From the NCBI GenBank assembly GCA_017311185.1, contig JAESUZ010004128.1, forward strand, positions 1,139,001 to 1,203,000: a stretch of DNA of 64,000 bases. The letters run 5' to 3'. The position numbers and the translations under genes are program-made. Within the stretch, counting starts at the first letter, position 1. The number at the start of each line of letters is the position of its first letter. The stretch is from Proteles cristata cristata. Its lineage: Eukaryota > Chordata > Mammalia > Carnivora > Hyaenidae. This document shows positions 34,881-45,967 of this stretch, piece after piece. The notes under the pieces were generated by a model that searched no databases, was not told the DNA's origin, and saw nothing but the letters and a program-made list of their open reading frames with translations.

Positions 34881-34969
34881 TAATAAAATCTTTGTCAATA
34901 AAACCACTGTGGTAAAATTCACTTCTCAGTAACTGCACGCTCAGTGAAGATCTTTTCCTTCCATGCCAG

Positions 34970-35430
34970 GCTCATGGCCAACAGCTTGACACATATTTCC
35001 ACTCAAATATCTCAATTAAAGCATGTTCAAAGTGGAGCTCCTAGGATTCCCACACAGTCTAGTTCCTTTTGTAGTTTTCTCTAAATCAGTCAAGGACAGC
35101 TTCATTAAACCTGAAGTCACTTTGGACTTTCTCTTACACTTTATCCAGGGGCTATCTACAAATGCTGGGAGTTTACCTTCAAAACGTATCAGAGCCCCAG
35201 ACATTTCTCACGCCCCAACACCCTTGCCCCTACCTTGGTACAAGGACCATACCCTGCACCTTGGACCATTCCAAAATGGTGTCCTTATTTCTTTCCTTAA
35301 CTCCTGCCTCTCTTCAATGTACCGTCTGAAGGATAGAGTTAAAACCTAAGTCACATCTTGTCATGCCTTTGCTCAAAACCCTCCAATAGTTTTCCCTTTC
35401 ACTGAGGTGAATAATGTCCCATTAATAGGA
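34970..35430. repeat. L2-like ancient LINE fragment
   Basis: 'atctcaattaaagcatgttcaaagtggagctcctagg', 'acctgaagtcactttggac', 'ctgggagtttaccttcaaaacgtatcag' and 'tgcctttgctcaaaaccctccaatag' match a pattern I associate with L2 in mammals. It is highly diverged and the orientation is uncertain. Confidence 0.55.
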
Positions 35431-36789
35431 AAAGTAGATTAACACTCTCTCATTGGCAAGCATGAAGTCTGGTCAAACCAGGGAAAGCAAATCTGAGAGA
35501 TCCGTAATTCACCTGGAAATCTCCTCTGAGCACATGTTCTGTGTATTTTTCCTCTCATTTAAAATAAGGGAACAATTATGCCCACTGCAGTCTGTCTTAT
35601 TGGCTTGTGACAATGATAGGTTGTCAGATAAGGTAAGATTCTCAAGGGAAAGAGCTAATTATACCCCGGAGGGGGTCATTTTGAAGCTTTTCCATCGCTA
35701 TTCTTTCCTCCTTGAGATAGCAAAGGGAAGAGTGCCAAGCACAATGCCTGCCCAGGAGGAAACAGGCAACCAACCGCGATTCCTTTCTCTATTTCTATCT
35801 ATTCTTGCCCTTTCCCACATTTCTCTTTCTTTAAGATTATTTTTCTTCTTACTTCTTAAGCTAAAACTCCACCTGATTAGCCAGATGTTTATTTTTAAAA
35901 TGTTGACCTTATTTTCCACACCTGTAAAAGCTAAGGTCTATGTTAGTTATGGAATAGAGCAACCTCCTATCTATAAAAGAAAAAATGTTCATAATAACTC
36001 ACCTACACTTATTTTAATGATGCATTTCTATGCCAACCAAACCCAAGTTTTGACCAATCATGAGGTATTTTTCTTGCAAGGTGATATTTAGCTGAACTCT
36101 TTCATAACAAACCATTGGAAACAAATTATTTACAAAGCAGAAGACTCAAATTTATACCACTTTGTCAGTAAAGTATGTGTTAGACTGTGTTGGTCTGCTT
36201 AAGGATGAACTTACGATGTCCAGAGGTGAACTATGCACAAGTTAGTTTTGAATGAGCGAGGTTTTGCACAGGAGTATAGTGTGACTAAATACTAAAAAGC
36301 TTTAATACCACCTATTGTCCTGTTCCGGGGGTGGGGTGGGGGGGGAGGGTGTTAAAGGTTACAGATCCTATCATTCCACTATTCCAAATAGGCAGGCACT
36401 GGGGGCAAAAGAAAGGACATGATTGTTCTGGAAGCCTGTAGGTCTCCAAAGAAACCCAGCATTTATCAAATAGTCAAAAGGAAGGTTTCTCCAAAGACCA
36501 GCAACATCAGCTCTGGTCGGAATGTTCTTCAGGGCCTCAGGCGTGGCCATTGGGTCCCCTCAATTCCAGGGGCCAAGTAGGTACCTGATTCCTACCTCGT
36601 ATTCTGATGGGGCTGTCCAGGTGCCAACACCCCCCCCCCTTTTATGACTAGATAGCTAAAACCAATCACATTCTGACTTTCAAACATTTCAGGTCAAGGT
36701 GTCTACCTTCAAACTATGTGTTCTAACCACGTTGCATCAGGCTGCTTTAACTTTAAGGACTCTGAGTCTGAAAGAATTTAAGGGACACT
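35431..36789. other. Unique sequence with a long chance-like open frame
   Basis: Contains the longest open frame outside the L1s: + strand 35,453-36,091, 212 codons with a TTG at the start and the first ATG at about 35,462. The product has a Leu/Phe-rich stretch in the middle (LSLFLSILALSHISLSLRL) but no domain I know. G-rich and C-run tracts occur at 36,327-36,349 and ~36,629-36,640. Confidence 0.45.
36327..36349 (+). repeat. G-run cluster, G-quadruplex motif
   Basis: Four runs (GGGGG, GGGG, G8 and GGG) separated by single bases. Confidence 0.85.
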
Positions 36790-37395
36790 CTGGTGATGGA
36801 AGAAAATAAGCTCATTATTGGATGAAACACATCCTGAGAGCCTGTGGTCCAAGAGAGCTTGTCCTTAGACGCCTCCCAGCACCAAGGGCCCTGAGCCATC
36901 AGAACACAAAGGGGAGAGGCTTTGTGAAGCCCATGGCCTCAACCCCTACTGTATGCAGGGGGTCAGAATGCGCTACTCAGTATGGCACTTTAGCATATGG
37001 ACTATTTTGAGTTGAAAGCGATTTAAAAATGGCAGACAACAAGAGTAGCTCCAGGCTCTCATCCTTTCTGCCTAAAACAAGCAGGGCATAAATCTCCCTT
37101 TGTGAAGGTGTCCCCCTCTTCTCTCTCCCATGCCAGGAGGAACAGAGCAACCCTTATCACAGGAAATGGAAAGTCATCACCAGCTTGAATCTGCATCAAC
37201 AAAACTTACTTTGATATATTTAGCTCCCTGTAATGGATCAATGGATCACTTGAGATCAGGGAATCTCAAGTCCAGCCACTTCTTCTGGCTTGCATTTCTT
37301 TTATGTGAAGTTTTTCTGTGCATATGAAATAAACCTTTTCTCCTGTCAATCTGCCTTTTTTTTTTTTAGCTTAATTTGAAGGCCCTGACTACTAA
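36790..37395 (+). mobile_element. Probable endogenous retrovirus LTR
   Basis: The 3' part has an LTR-like arrangement: 'ctgtaatggatcaatggatcac', 'tttttctgtgcatatgaaataaaccttttctcctgtcaatctgcc' with a poly(A) signal aataaa at 37,329-37,334. Start and end are approximate and no duplication was identified. It could also be an older LTR fragment. Confidence 0.45.
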
Positions 37396-37407
37396 ATTGA
37401 AGAGGGT

Positions 37408-37613
37408 AGGGGTTCCTGAGTAGGTCAGTTGGTTAAGCATCAGATTCTTGATTTCAGCTTAGGTCGATTTCAGGGTTGTAAGATCGAGCCCAATGGATCA
37501 TGAGATCGAGCCTGATATTGGTCTCTACACAGGGCACAAAGCCTGCTTGGGATTCTCTCTCTCTCTTCCCCCCTCCTCTGCCCCTCCCCTGCTTGTTCTC
37601 TCTCTCTCAAAAG
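37408..37613 (+). mobile_element. Can-SINE with internal duplication
   Basis: Head 'ggggttcctgagtaggtcagttgg'. The B-box area is duplicated ('aagatcgagcc...gagatcgagcc'), followed by the CT-rich middle. Target-site duplication taaattgaagagggt lies at 37,393-37,407 and 37,614-37,628. Confidence 0.92.
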
Positions 37614-37620
37614 TAAATTG

Positions 37621-37705
37621 AAGAGGGTGGAGGAAGGGAAGAACGAGAAAGAGAAGAAGGGTGGGAGGAAAGGGGAGGAGGGAGAAAGGAGGGAAGGCAG
37701 GTTTG
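37621..37705. repeat. Purine-rich (GGA/GAA) tract
   Basis: About 85 bp of almost only A and G, just after the SINE's second target-site copy. Confidence 0.85.
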
Positions 37706-37759
37706 CAATGAAATAAATTTTAATTTTCTCCTAATCATCAAAAAGTGAAACAGCTATCT

Positions 37760-37960
37760 GGGGCACCTGGGTGGCTCAGTGAGTTAAGCGTCTGACTCTT
37801 GATTTCAGCTCAGGTCATGATCTCACAATTTGTGGGTTTGAGCCCCACATCTGGTTTGCTGCTGTCAGTACAGAGCCTGCTTTGGATCCTCTGTCTCTCT
37901 CTCCCTAGGCCCCTCCACCTCTCTCTCTCTCTCAAAGTAAGTGAATAACCTTTAAAAAAA
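37760..37960 (+). mobile_element. Can-SINE
   Basis: Head 'ggggcacctgggtggctcagtg', 'ctcaggtcatgatctcacaatttgtgggtttgagcccc', CT-rich middle and a short A-rich tail. A short flanking repeat aaaaagt(g/a) is possible but weak. Confidence 0.93.
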
Positions 37961-37965
37961 AGTAG

Positions 37966-39715
37966 GGGGAGAGGGTAGGGGAAGCCTAGATAGTAAAGCA
38001 AAAGAGCTTACCATAAAATATCCGTACACAATACACCATGAGTGCAAATGAGGAATGCAGCGCAGCACTCAGACATGTTTTCACACACTTTCCCAGCTAT
38101 GACTTCATTTTTCCCCCCTGCAAACTCCCATTAAGGATGGTAGTAGCTTAAGGGTGGTAAGCAAGTACTAAAAGTTGCATTGGAAACTTTTTGTAGCAAG
38201 GATTATGTTCATTACCTTGATTGTGATGATGATTTCAGTTTTATGTGATTAGAAAATGCAAAATATACATGTCTCAAGTATGATTACATGGAACCCTTTA
38301 AATATATGCAGTTGATTGTACAATATACCTCAATCAAGTTCTAGAACATGAATTGACCACTTGCCTCCCTCCTCCCCCACGAAAATCCAATTGAGGTAGA
38401 TAGAAAGTCTTATCTACTCTATGCCCTTACCACTGAGGACTACTACAGAGAATGAGGCACAATCTGTGGCTTTTCTTGTTTAATTTCCAGTGGAAAATTC
38501 ACTGGAAAGTCTTCTGAACTATAAATATAATTTCCAGTTTATTAAAAATGTTCATTTCTTTCTTTAAAATGTTGATGATTTTGAAAAATGTTAATATGTA
38601 CTAATATTGTGTTGAGCACATTGGTGTTTTTATAATAGACTTTACAGAATTTAAATATACTTTCCAACAACCACAAAAAACCACAGTCACAGCAGTGGAA
38701 AGTGGATTGTACCAAGTAACTTTTAGGTAATTTCAGTAGCTTGAAAAAGGGCAAAATTGAGTTTCCTTCTTAAAGCAGTATATGTGAAAGGAAACAGTCA
38801 AGAATTAGGGAAGTTAGAGTAAAGAAACTTAAAAAATAGAAAAAGCTAAAGTGAACAAACCTTCAATATTTTGGCAAGCTATCTGGATGGAAGGAGGTAA
38901 ACTAGGGGAAAAAAAAGTCCCTCCATGAAGATGAGAAATCACAATCCCTGTGACTCAGGCTATTTTGATGTCAAGCAGACAAATGGTCCTTGTCAACTAG
39001 AACTGCTAGAGGTGTTTTTAATAGTCATCACACCAGCCACTAATCTGCCTGTAGATCATAAGGACTGACAAGTCCCATATTCCAAATAATTCCTGCCATG
39101 CGGAGATCCAGAATGTGTGCTTCGATGGGGCAAAGACTTGAAGGTCTCGTTTGGAAGAAAAATATTTTCCCTGATAGGGAGATGGATTGGCTAAACTTGC
39201 AGTGAATTTCCACCTACTTCCTCTCAAAACTCACATACACAATAATTCATAAAAAAACCATCCCACTCTAACACACATGGGGGAAGGATGAACCGATATC
39301 CTCCCTCAGCCAACCTCTGTTACTCACACTTCTTTTTTCAATTTACTTTGTTGCTAAAAGGAAATGCTGTTGAAATCTTAAAGTATTAATTTGAATGATT
39401 GAGAAGTTTTCTCTCAATTTAAAGTGAACTTTAAGAAATGAGCTCCATCACAAAAGAATCAGATTACCTCAGGAAATCATTTAAGTGGGAAAATAAACCA
39501 ACAATACATAAGTATTTCACATGTCACAAGTCCTAACATATTAAATAAACAGAGAAGGTGGAACAAGAGTGTGTGAGAACTGCAGGCTTGATTTTCCAGA
39601 CTGAGGGGTTGGCCCTGTGAGACTCAAATGGGGAAAAGAGAAAAGTTGGAGACACCATCACCTGGATATTATTATCACCCAATGAAATGTGATGATGATT
39701 TTGATTAGGAAGGTA
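37966..39715. other. About 1.7 kb unique sequence, no gene seen
   Basis: No repeat is recognised. The open frames of 69-70 codons at 38,542 and 39,018 (minus strand) show no motif. Confidence 0.45.
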
Positions 39716-40150
39716 GCAGTGGAGGGGACGGGAGTATGACAGATCCTACGTATATTTTTTGAAGTTAGAGGTGACAAACTGGATGTGGGATATTAGAAAA
39801 CCAAACGGGAAGTCAAAGATGACATCAAGGGCTTGGTCCTGAGCAGCTGGAGAGATGGAATCACCATTTGCCAAGATGAGAAAGACTGAGAAAAGGGCAT
39901 GTATGAAGGATACCACACCAAAGCTGAGATGCTTACAAGGCCCCTGATCTCTGAATTGCCAGTCAAGTGTATATATGAGTCTGGAATTCTAAGGGGGATC
40001 AGAGGTGGAAATATACAGTTAGAAATCATAAGCATCTGTTTAAATGTAGATGGCGTTTAAAACCACGAGACTGACCGAGGTTACTGAAGAGTAAATGGAG
40101 GCTGAGAAGAGACGAGATCGGAGAAGTGGGTTCTGGGGCAGTGAGGTTTG
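39716..40150. repeat. L2-like ancient LINE fragment
   Basis: 'caagggcttggtcctgagcagctggagagatggaatcaccatttgcc', 'tatatatgagtctggaattc' and 'aaatcataagcatctgtttaaatgtagatggcgtttaaaaccac' match an ancient mammalian repeat I associate with L2. It lies in the opposite sense to the fragment at 34,970-35,430. Confidence 0.55.
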
Positions 40151-41531
40151 CAGATTGTTAGTGCTCAGGACAGTAGGACGATGACCATGGGAAAGTGGGA
40201 TCCTTGAACCACGTGACGAGTGTTTCAAAAAGGAATGACCAACCTTCCCAAATGCTGTGAATAGGCCAAGTCAGATGGAAATGGAGAATTAGTCACTGGG
40301 TTAGCCACATGGGGTTGTTACTGACTTGAGAAAAAGGGAAATAGGAGATTTCTCTTTCTGGCAAAGACCCTATTCCTACCTGTTCCTCCCTCCCACACCT
40401 ACAAACACCCTGGCTATAACAAGCTACACGCAGAGGAAAGCTCTGGAAGGTAGAAAGAAGAAGAGCAGCCCAGAGATCTTGGAACTTGAAGAGCAACACG
40501 GCAGCAAGACTTCTGGTTTTTCTTAGCACCCCACCTCCCAGGCGGGAGCTCCAATCCTCCAATCCAGAGCTACCAAAGGCACGGACAAGGAGAGCTATGG
40601 GAAAAGCCTGTTTCCCCCGCTAAAGGCCTGGGATGGCTTACCCGCAACCAATCTTTTTGGCAATCCTCGCCCTATTTGGCCAACACCAACGGAACAGCCG
40701 CACCTTTCCTTCACCCCTCCAACCCCTCCATGGTTTTACCGGCATTGGGCAGGGGGCTGATCTTTCGACCAACTCTGCTGCCCCGCGGAAGTAGATGAAG
40801 TACTCAATTCACTGCCAGGTTGTCCTCGGTGGGGCTGTGGAGCACGGGCAATGGTGAGACTCCTCCAAAGGGATAGTATCAGCAGGCGCAGCAGCAAGCT
40901 AACGTTGCAAACCCAACCTGCACGAGACAACTCTGAAGAGCTGGTAGAAAGCGAGGCTACTCACCGCCAGACAACACCCCTTCCACGGTGTGCCGGCGTG
41001 TTCATTTGGAGGCCGAGCCTCCAATTCGGTGGCAGGGACACTGAACAAGGTAGTACTGAGCAGGTCTGCCGGTACACTGCTCCATCCACTCTGCTAAGAC
41101 TAGAGAAGAGTGGGGAGCTGACCCTCCACCTCCACTTGTGATCAACCAGGCTGGGCGAGGCAGTAGGTGGCGGGCTACACTCCTCCCCACTTCTCTCCAG
41201 GGGTGCCCTGGTGAGTCTCCACCCGCATTCTGCAGTAACCCAGTGGGAAGCTGCAACGCTCCCTTGAGCCCTTTCTGGTAGCAAGAAGGCACAAGGAGGG
41301 GACAGACTTAACACTCCCACTCAGAGGTGGGAAGTGGTGCCATTTGGTGCCCTGCTTTCATCAAGGCTGAGGGAGACGTTGAAATTTTACTCCAACCATC
41401 TGCAACAACGCAATGTGGGTCCATATTTCACTTTTGCCAGAATGGTGTCAGCAAGGCCTAGCAGAAAGCAAGGGGGTACACACCCACTGACCCTTGCACT
41501 TTAGCAACGCCTGCTTTAAAAAGATGAACCA

Positions 41532-41735
41532 GGGGCGCCTGGGTGACTCCGTGGCTGGGAGTCCAACTTCGGCTCAGGTCACGATCTCACTGTTCGTTGG
41601 TTCTGCCCGGGTAGGGCTCTGTGCTGACAGCTCAGAGCCTGGAGCCTGTTTCTGATTCTGTATCTCCCTCTCTCTCTGACCCTCCCCTGCTGACGCTGTC
41701 TCCCTCTCTCTTTCAAAATAAATAAACATTAAAAA
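41532..41735 (+). mobile_element. Can-SINE (SINEC_Fc type)
   Basis: Head 'ggggcgcctgggtgactcc', CT-rich middle and an A-rich tail. The target-site copies aaaaagatgaacca (41,518) and aaaaagatgaacta (41,736) also form the 5' target site of the L1 that follows immediately. Confidence 0.95.
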
Positions 41736-41748
41736 AAAAAGATGAACT

Positions 41749-42910
41749 AAGCACAAAAACAGACACATAGACCAATGGAATAGAAAAGAGAACCCAGAAT
41801 TGGACCCACAAATGAATGGCTAATTAATCTTCGACAAAGCAGGATAGTGTATCCAATGGAAAAAAGACAGCCTCTTTAACAGATGGTGCTGGGAGAACTG
41901 GACAGCAACGTGCAAAAGAATGAAACTAGATCACTTTCTTACACCATACACAAAAATAAACTCAAAATGGATAAAGGACCCTAATGTGAGATGGGAAACC
42001 ATAAAAACCCTAGAAGAAAAAGCAGGAAACAACCTCCTTGACCTCAACAGCAGCAACTTCTTACTTGACACATCCCCAAAGGCAAGGGACTCAAGAGTAA
42101 AATGACTATTGGGACCTCATCAAGATAAAAAGCTTCTGCATGGCAAAGGAAACAATGAAACTAATAGGCAACCGAAAGCATGGGAAAAGATAGTTGCAAA
42201 TGACATACCAGATAAAGGGCTAGTATCCAAAATATATAAGCAACTCACCAAACTCCACACCCGAAAAACAAATCATCCAGTGAAGAAATGGGAAGAAGAC
42301 ATGAACAGACACTTCTCCAAAGAGGACATCACAATGGCCCACAGACACATGAAACGATGCTCAGCATCCCTCCTCATCAGGGAAATACAAATCAAAACCA
42401 CACTGAGATACCACCTCACGCCAGTCAGAGTGGTGACTCTGAACAATCAGGAGACTATAGATGCTGGTGAGAATGTGGAGAAACGGGCACCCTCCTGTAC
42501 TGTTGGTGGGAATGTAAACTGGTGCAGCCCCTCTGGAAAACAGTGTGGATATTCCTCAAAAAATTAACAATAGAACTCCGCTAGGACCCAGCAATAGCAC
42601 TGCTAGGAATTTACCCAAGGATACAGGAGTGCTGATGCATAGGGGCACAGGTACCTCAATGTTCATAGCAGCAATTTCAACAATAGCCAAATCATGGAAA
42701 GAGCCTAAATGTCCATCAACTGATGAATGGATCAAAAAGATGTGGTTTATCTATACAGTAGAATACTACATAGCAATGAGAAAGAATGAAATCCGGCCAT
42801 TTGTAGCAACATGGATGGAACTCGAGAGTTTTATGCTAAATGAAATAAGTCAGGCAGAGAAGGACAGATACCGTATGTTTTCACTCATATGTGGAACAGG
42901 AGAAACTTAA
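41749..42910 (+). pseudogene. L1 ORF2 C-terminal remnant, frameshifted
   Basis: Partial L1 ORF2 split over at least three frames: 41,920-42,105, 42,109-42,567 and 42,545-42,910. Visible landmarks are [48 protein letters not shown] and [19 protein letters not shown]. It lacks the endonuclease and the catalytic RT core, so it is non-functional. Confidence 0.9.
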
Positions 42911-43168
42911 CAGAGGACCATAGGGAAGGGGAAGGGGGAAAAATAGTTGGGAAGAGGGAGAGAGGCAAACCATGAGACACTCTTAAATACTGAGAACAAA
43001 CTGAGGGCTGATAGGGGAGGGGGAGACGAGAAGGGGGGTGATGGGCATGGAGGGCACTTTTGGGGATGAGCACTGGGTGTTATATAGAAACCAACTTGAT
43101 AATAAACTATAAAAGAAAAAATAATAACAGAATAAAAAAATAATTGAAAACTAAAAAAAAAAAAAAAA
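41749..43168 (+). mobile_element. Felid L1, 5'-truncated
   Basis: About 1.4 kb: starts in ORF2 ('gcacaaaaacagacacatagaccaatgg') and continues to the C-terminus near 42,910, a G-rich 3'UTR, and an A-rich end at 43,150-43,168. The site copies aaaagatgaacta (41,737-41,748) and aaaagatgatcta (from ~43,167) are the probable target duplication. It is older than the L1s at 12.3 and 45.6 kb: substitutions and several frameshifts are present. Confidence 0.92.
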
Positions 43169-44290
43169 AAGATGATCTAGGATCCTGAGTCTCATCACAT
43201 AATATTCAAGATGTCCAGGATACAAGAGAAATCAGTTACCATGCCAAGAACCAGGAAAATTTTGACTTAAATGAGAAAAGACAGTCAACAAACAGCAATG
43301 GCAAATTGAATCAGATGCTGCAATCATTTGATAGAGAAAAGATATTAAAGTACCAATCACAAAATTTTATCAACAAAGACAAATTCTCTCAAAACAAAAT
43401 TTTAAAAGTGTAAAATCCCAGCAAAGAAATAGAAGTGATAAAGCAAAAACAATAAACAAAAACGAAAAACAAAACAACATCAAAACAATGGAAACTGAAT
43501 AACTGAAAAATATAATTACCAAGATAGAAAAAAATACTCAGTAGATTGGGCTAAATAGCAAAATGGACACAGCAGAGGACAGTAAGCGCACTCAGGTAAT
43601 AAAACTCATCCAATCTGGACAGCCGAGAGAATTTAGATAATCTGAACAACAGAGAGAAATAGATCTATTTTTTCCAGTGAATGGAAACTCGGGGACTTGG
43701 GGACAATAACATAAGAGCTAACATTCATTTCAGTGAAGTCCCAGAGGAGGAGAGAATGGGAATGAAAAGTATCTGAACAATTAATGACTAAAAACTTCCC
43801 AAATATATAAACCTGCAGATTCAAGAAACCAAATAAGCCACATATAAGGTAAAATCAAAGAAATCTATACCAAGACATATTATAATGAAACTTCCTAAAA
43901 ATAGAGACAAGAATAAAATCTTGAAAGCAACTGGACAGAAATGACATATCACATATAGGGAAATACCAATTTGAATTGCATCCTATTTTTTACCTGAAAC
44001 CATGGATACCGGAAGGAGATGACACAATATCTTTTAAGTACTGAAAGAAAAAAATATCAACCATAAATTCTATATCCATTGAAAGGATCCTTTGGGAATG
44101 AAGGAGAATTAAAAACAATTTTGGATAGAGGAAAACAAAAAGGACTTGTGTCATAAACCCATCCTTAAAGAATTTCTAAAGGAATTTCACTAAACAAAGT
44201 GGAAATGATAGCAGAAGTCTTGTAACTTCAGGGAGAAGAAAGAACATCTGTAAAAATAGAGGAAAATATAATAGATTAGAATAGATTATC

Positions 44291-45439
44291 CTATGTAAAA
44301 TAAAATAGATTATCATATAGCAATATATAAGCATATCAAATCAGACCGCAGAGCTTAAATGTATGCCATGTCAGATGTCAACACTATCTCAGTAAAACTA
44401 GGGATGGGGAGAGACAGGGGTCTTGAAGAGTGACAATGCAGGCACTAGCATCTTCCAATAATGTGGCCAGTACAATGAGGTTGGAGATGTCCACACTAGG
44501 AAGAGCTGGTGAGTAATGTGGACCAAGAGCATAAGCTGCTAGCTGAGGCCTTTTAGGAAGGGGGGAAGGATAGTCATCTGTATATAGCAACAAGGATGAG
44601 AGAAGACCTCCTTCTGGGCCTGGTTCTGCGGGAGTGAATGAATCAAACACAGACACCGAATGAGAAAGCTACAAGGAACCAGCTATTCTTGGGTCAGGTG
44701 TAGACAGTTAGATGAAGAAAGAAAAAGGCCCACACGGGGTCTATAAAGAAGTTGCATATGGGTCCACACAAGCTCCAGAGGCTTTAGGGGAAGGGTTTCA
44801 AGTGTGGGAAAGGGATAGAAGAGGTGAAGTCTGGAGCGGGGTTCTGGGAGCCAGGAGATTGTTTTGGTGATTGATATAAATAGAAACAAAGAGCCCTGTC
44901 CTATCTTGTCTGAGGTTCTGGCACACAGAAGTGCTGAGGTTGGGAGCACTAAGATAGAAGAGAGAGAGGGGCAAGGAGTTGCCAGGAACACACAGCTCTT
45001 CGCGGGATTGGGGTGGGGGTGGGGGGTTATTTAACACCTGCCAATGTCGGTGTGATGACGGGAGAAGTGAGGTTGCCAGGAACATGGAAGTCTGGGGATC
45101 TTTCTCAACTCTGCTGATGTCAGTGTAGAGGCTGAAGGAGGGAAATATCTCCCATATGTCTCAGTGAGCCAACTCTGCACCTGAAGATGAGCAACTGGGT
45201 ATCCGAGAGTTGGGGCTCTACCCCAAATTCTACTTCCTAGGTTTCTGCCCTCCCCTCGGTGTGCTAGGGAATACACGTGGCAAAGGAAAGGTCATCAAGT
45301 CATTCAACACAGTCTGGATTGCAGTAGCAATAGGGCTAAATGCTAGGGTTATGAGAAGGTAGGCAATGCCATAGGGTGGGTGAGGGGGGAAAACGGTAAA
45401 AAAAAAATAAATGAGGTGTGGGAGGTAGTCAAAGGATTA
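44291..45439. other. Sequence without recognised repeats or genes
   Basis: Several minus-strand frames of 81-102 codons at 44,384-45,276 overlap one another and lack motifs. A G-run cluster at 45,004-45,026 (GGG, GGGG, GGGGG, GGGGGG) could form a G-quadruplex on the + strand. Confidence 0.45.
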
Positions 45440-45556
45440 GAAAAGTCTCTTTTAAGGCTTATTCTTCAGCCCAAGAAGAATGGGAACCCACTGAAAAGGT
45501 TATCTTATGCAGGAAAAAGGTGTGATCAGATTCACTTTTCAAAAGGATGACTTCTC
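45440..45556. repeat. L2-like fragment, interrupted by the full-length L1
   Basis: 'gaatgggaacccactgaaaaggttatcttatgcagg' and 'tgtgatcagattcacttttcaaaaggatgacttctc' match an ancient repeat of L2 type. The match resumes after the L1 at 52,669 ('tttggagtatgg'). Confidence 0.5.
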
Positions 45557-45565
45557 GGAGGGAGG

Positions 45566-45576
45566 CAAGATGGCGG
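45566..45576 (+). promoter_or_regulatory. YY1-like site at the L1 5' end
   Basis: CAAGATGGCGG at +10 to +20 of the element. Human L1 has a YY1 site (CAAGATGGCC-type) at nearly the same distance from its start, where it fixes the transcription start. The motif is seen; its function is by analogy. Confidence 0.7.
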
Positions 45577-45967
45577 AGAAGTAAGGAGCTCCGTACTTGC
45601 ACTCGCGCCCATACATCACACAGAAAAGATCTGAAGCCATTGGAAACCATACAAAACCTGAGACTGGGAGAAAAAAGGACGCAGAATCCACTGAGAAAGC
45701 CTTCTAACGTGAGTGCGAACCGGGGAAGGAAAAATCAGCCCGGGATCGGAGCCTCCAGGGTGGGAGGCGATCCCCCTCTACCCTCTACGGGGAGTGAGAG
45801 GGGAAAAGGGGAGAGTCCGAGACAGAAAAATCTCGGTGCATAGAAAGACCGTACTTGCCAAATATCTGCACACCAGGTCCCCTCGCGACAACTGGTCCTG
45901 GGGGAGGCTGAGCACACAAACTGCTTCTTTGTGCCGCTCCTGGAGGTGGGGTTTTAAAGCGGCGCGG

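Larger units (their letters stand above)
40320..44290 (+). mobile_element. Older L1M, 5'UTR and ORF1-region, split by later insertions
   Basis: 40,320-41,520 is GC-richer than its flanks and resembles an old L1 5'UTR, ending in 'atggtgtcagcaaggcctagcagaaagcaag'. After the inserted SINE and L1 tail it resumes at 43,169. There, 'atattcaagatgtccaggatac', 'catgccaagaaccaggaaaattttgac' and 'tgagaaaagacagtcaac' are typical of L1M/HAL1 start regions. ORF1-like sequence follows to about 44,290 ('gaagtcccagaggaggagag', 'ctatatccattgaaag', 'aatttctaaaggaatt'). The reading frames are destroyed. Confidence 0.65.

Noticed and set aside
45547..45843. 98-codon frame crossing the L1 5' junction
   Set aside because: It begins in flanking target DNA and runs into the L1 5'UTR; not an L1 protein.
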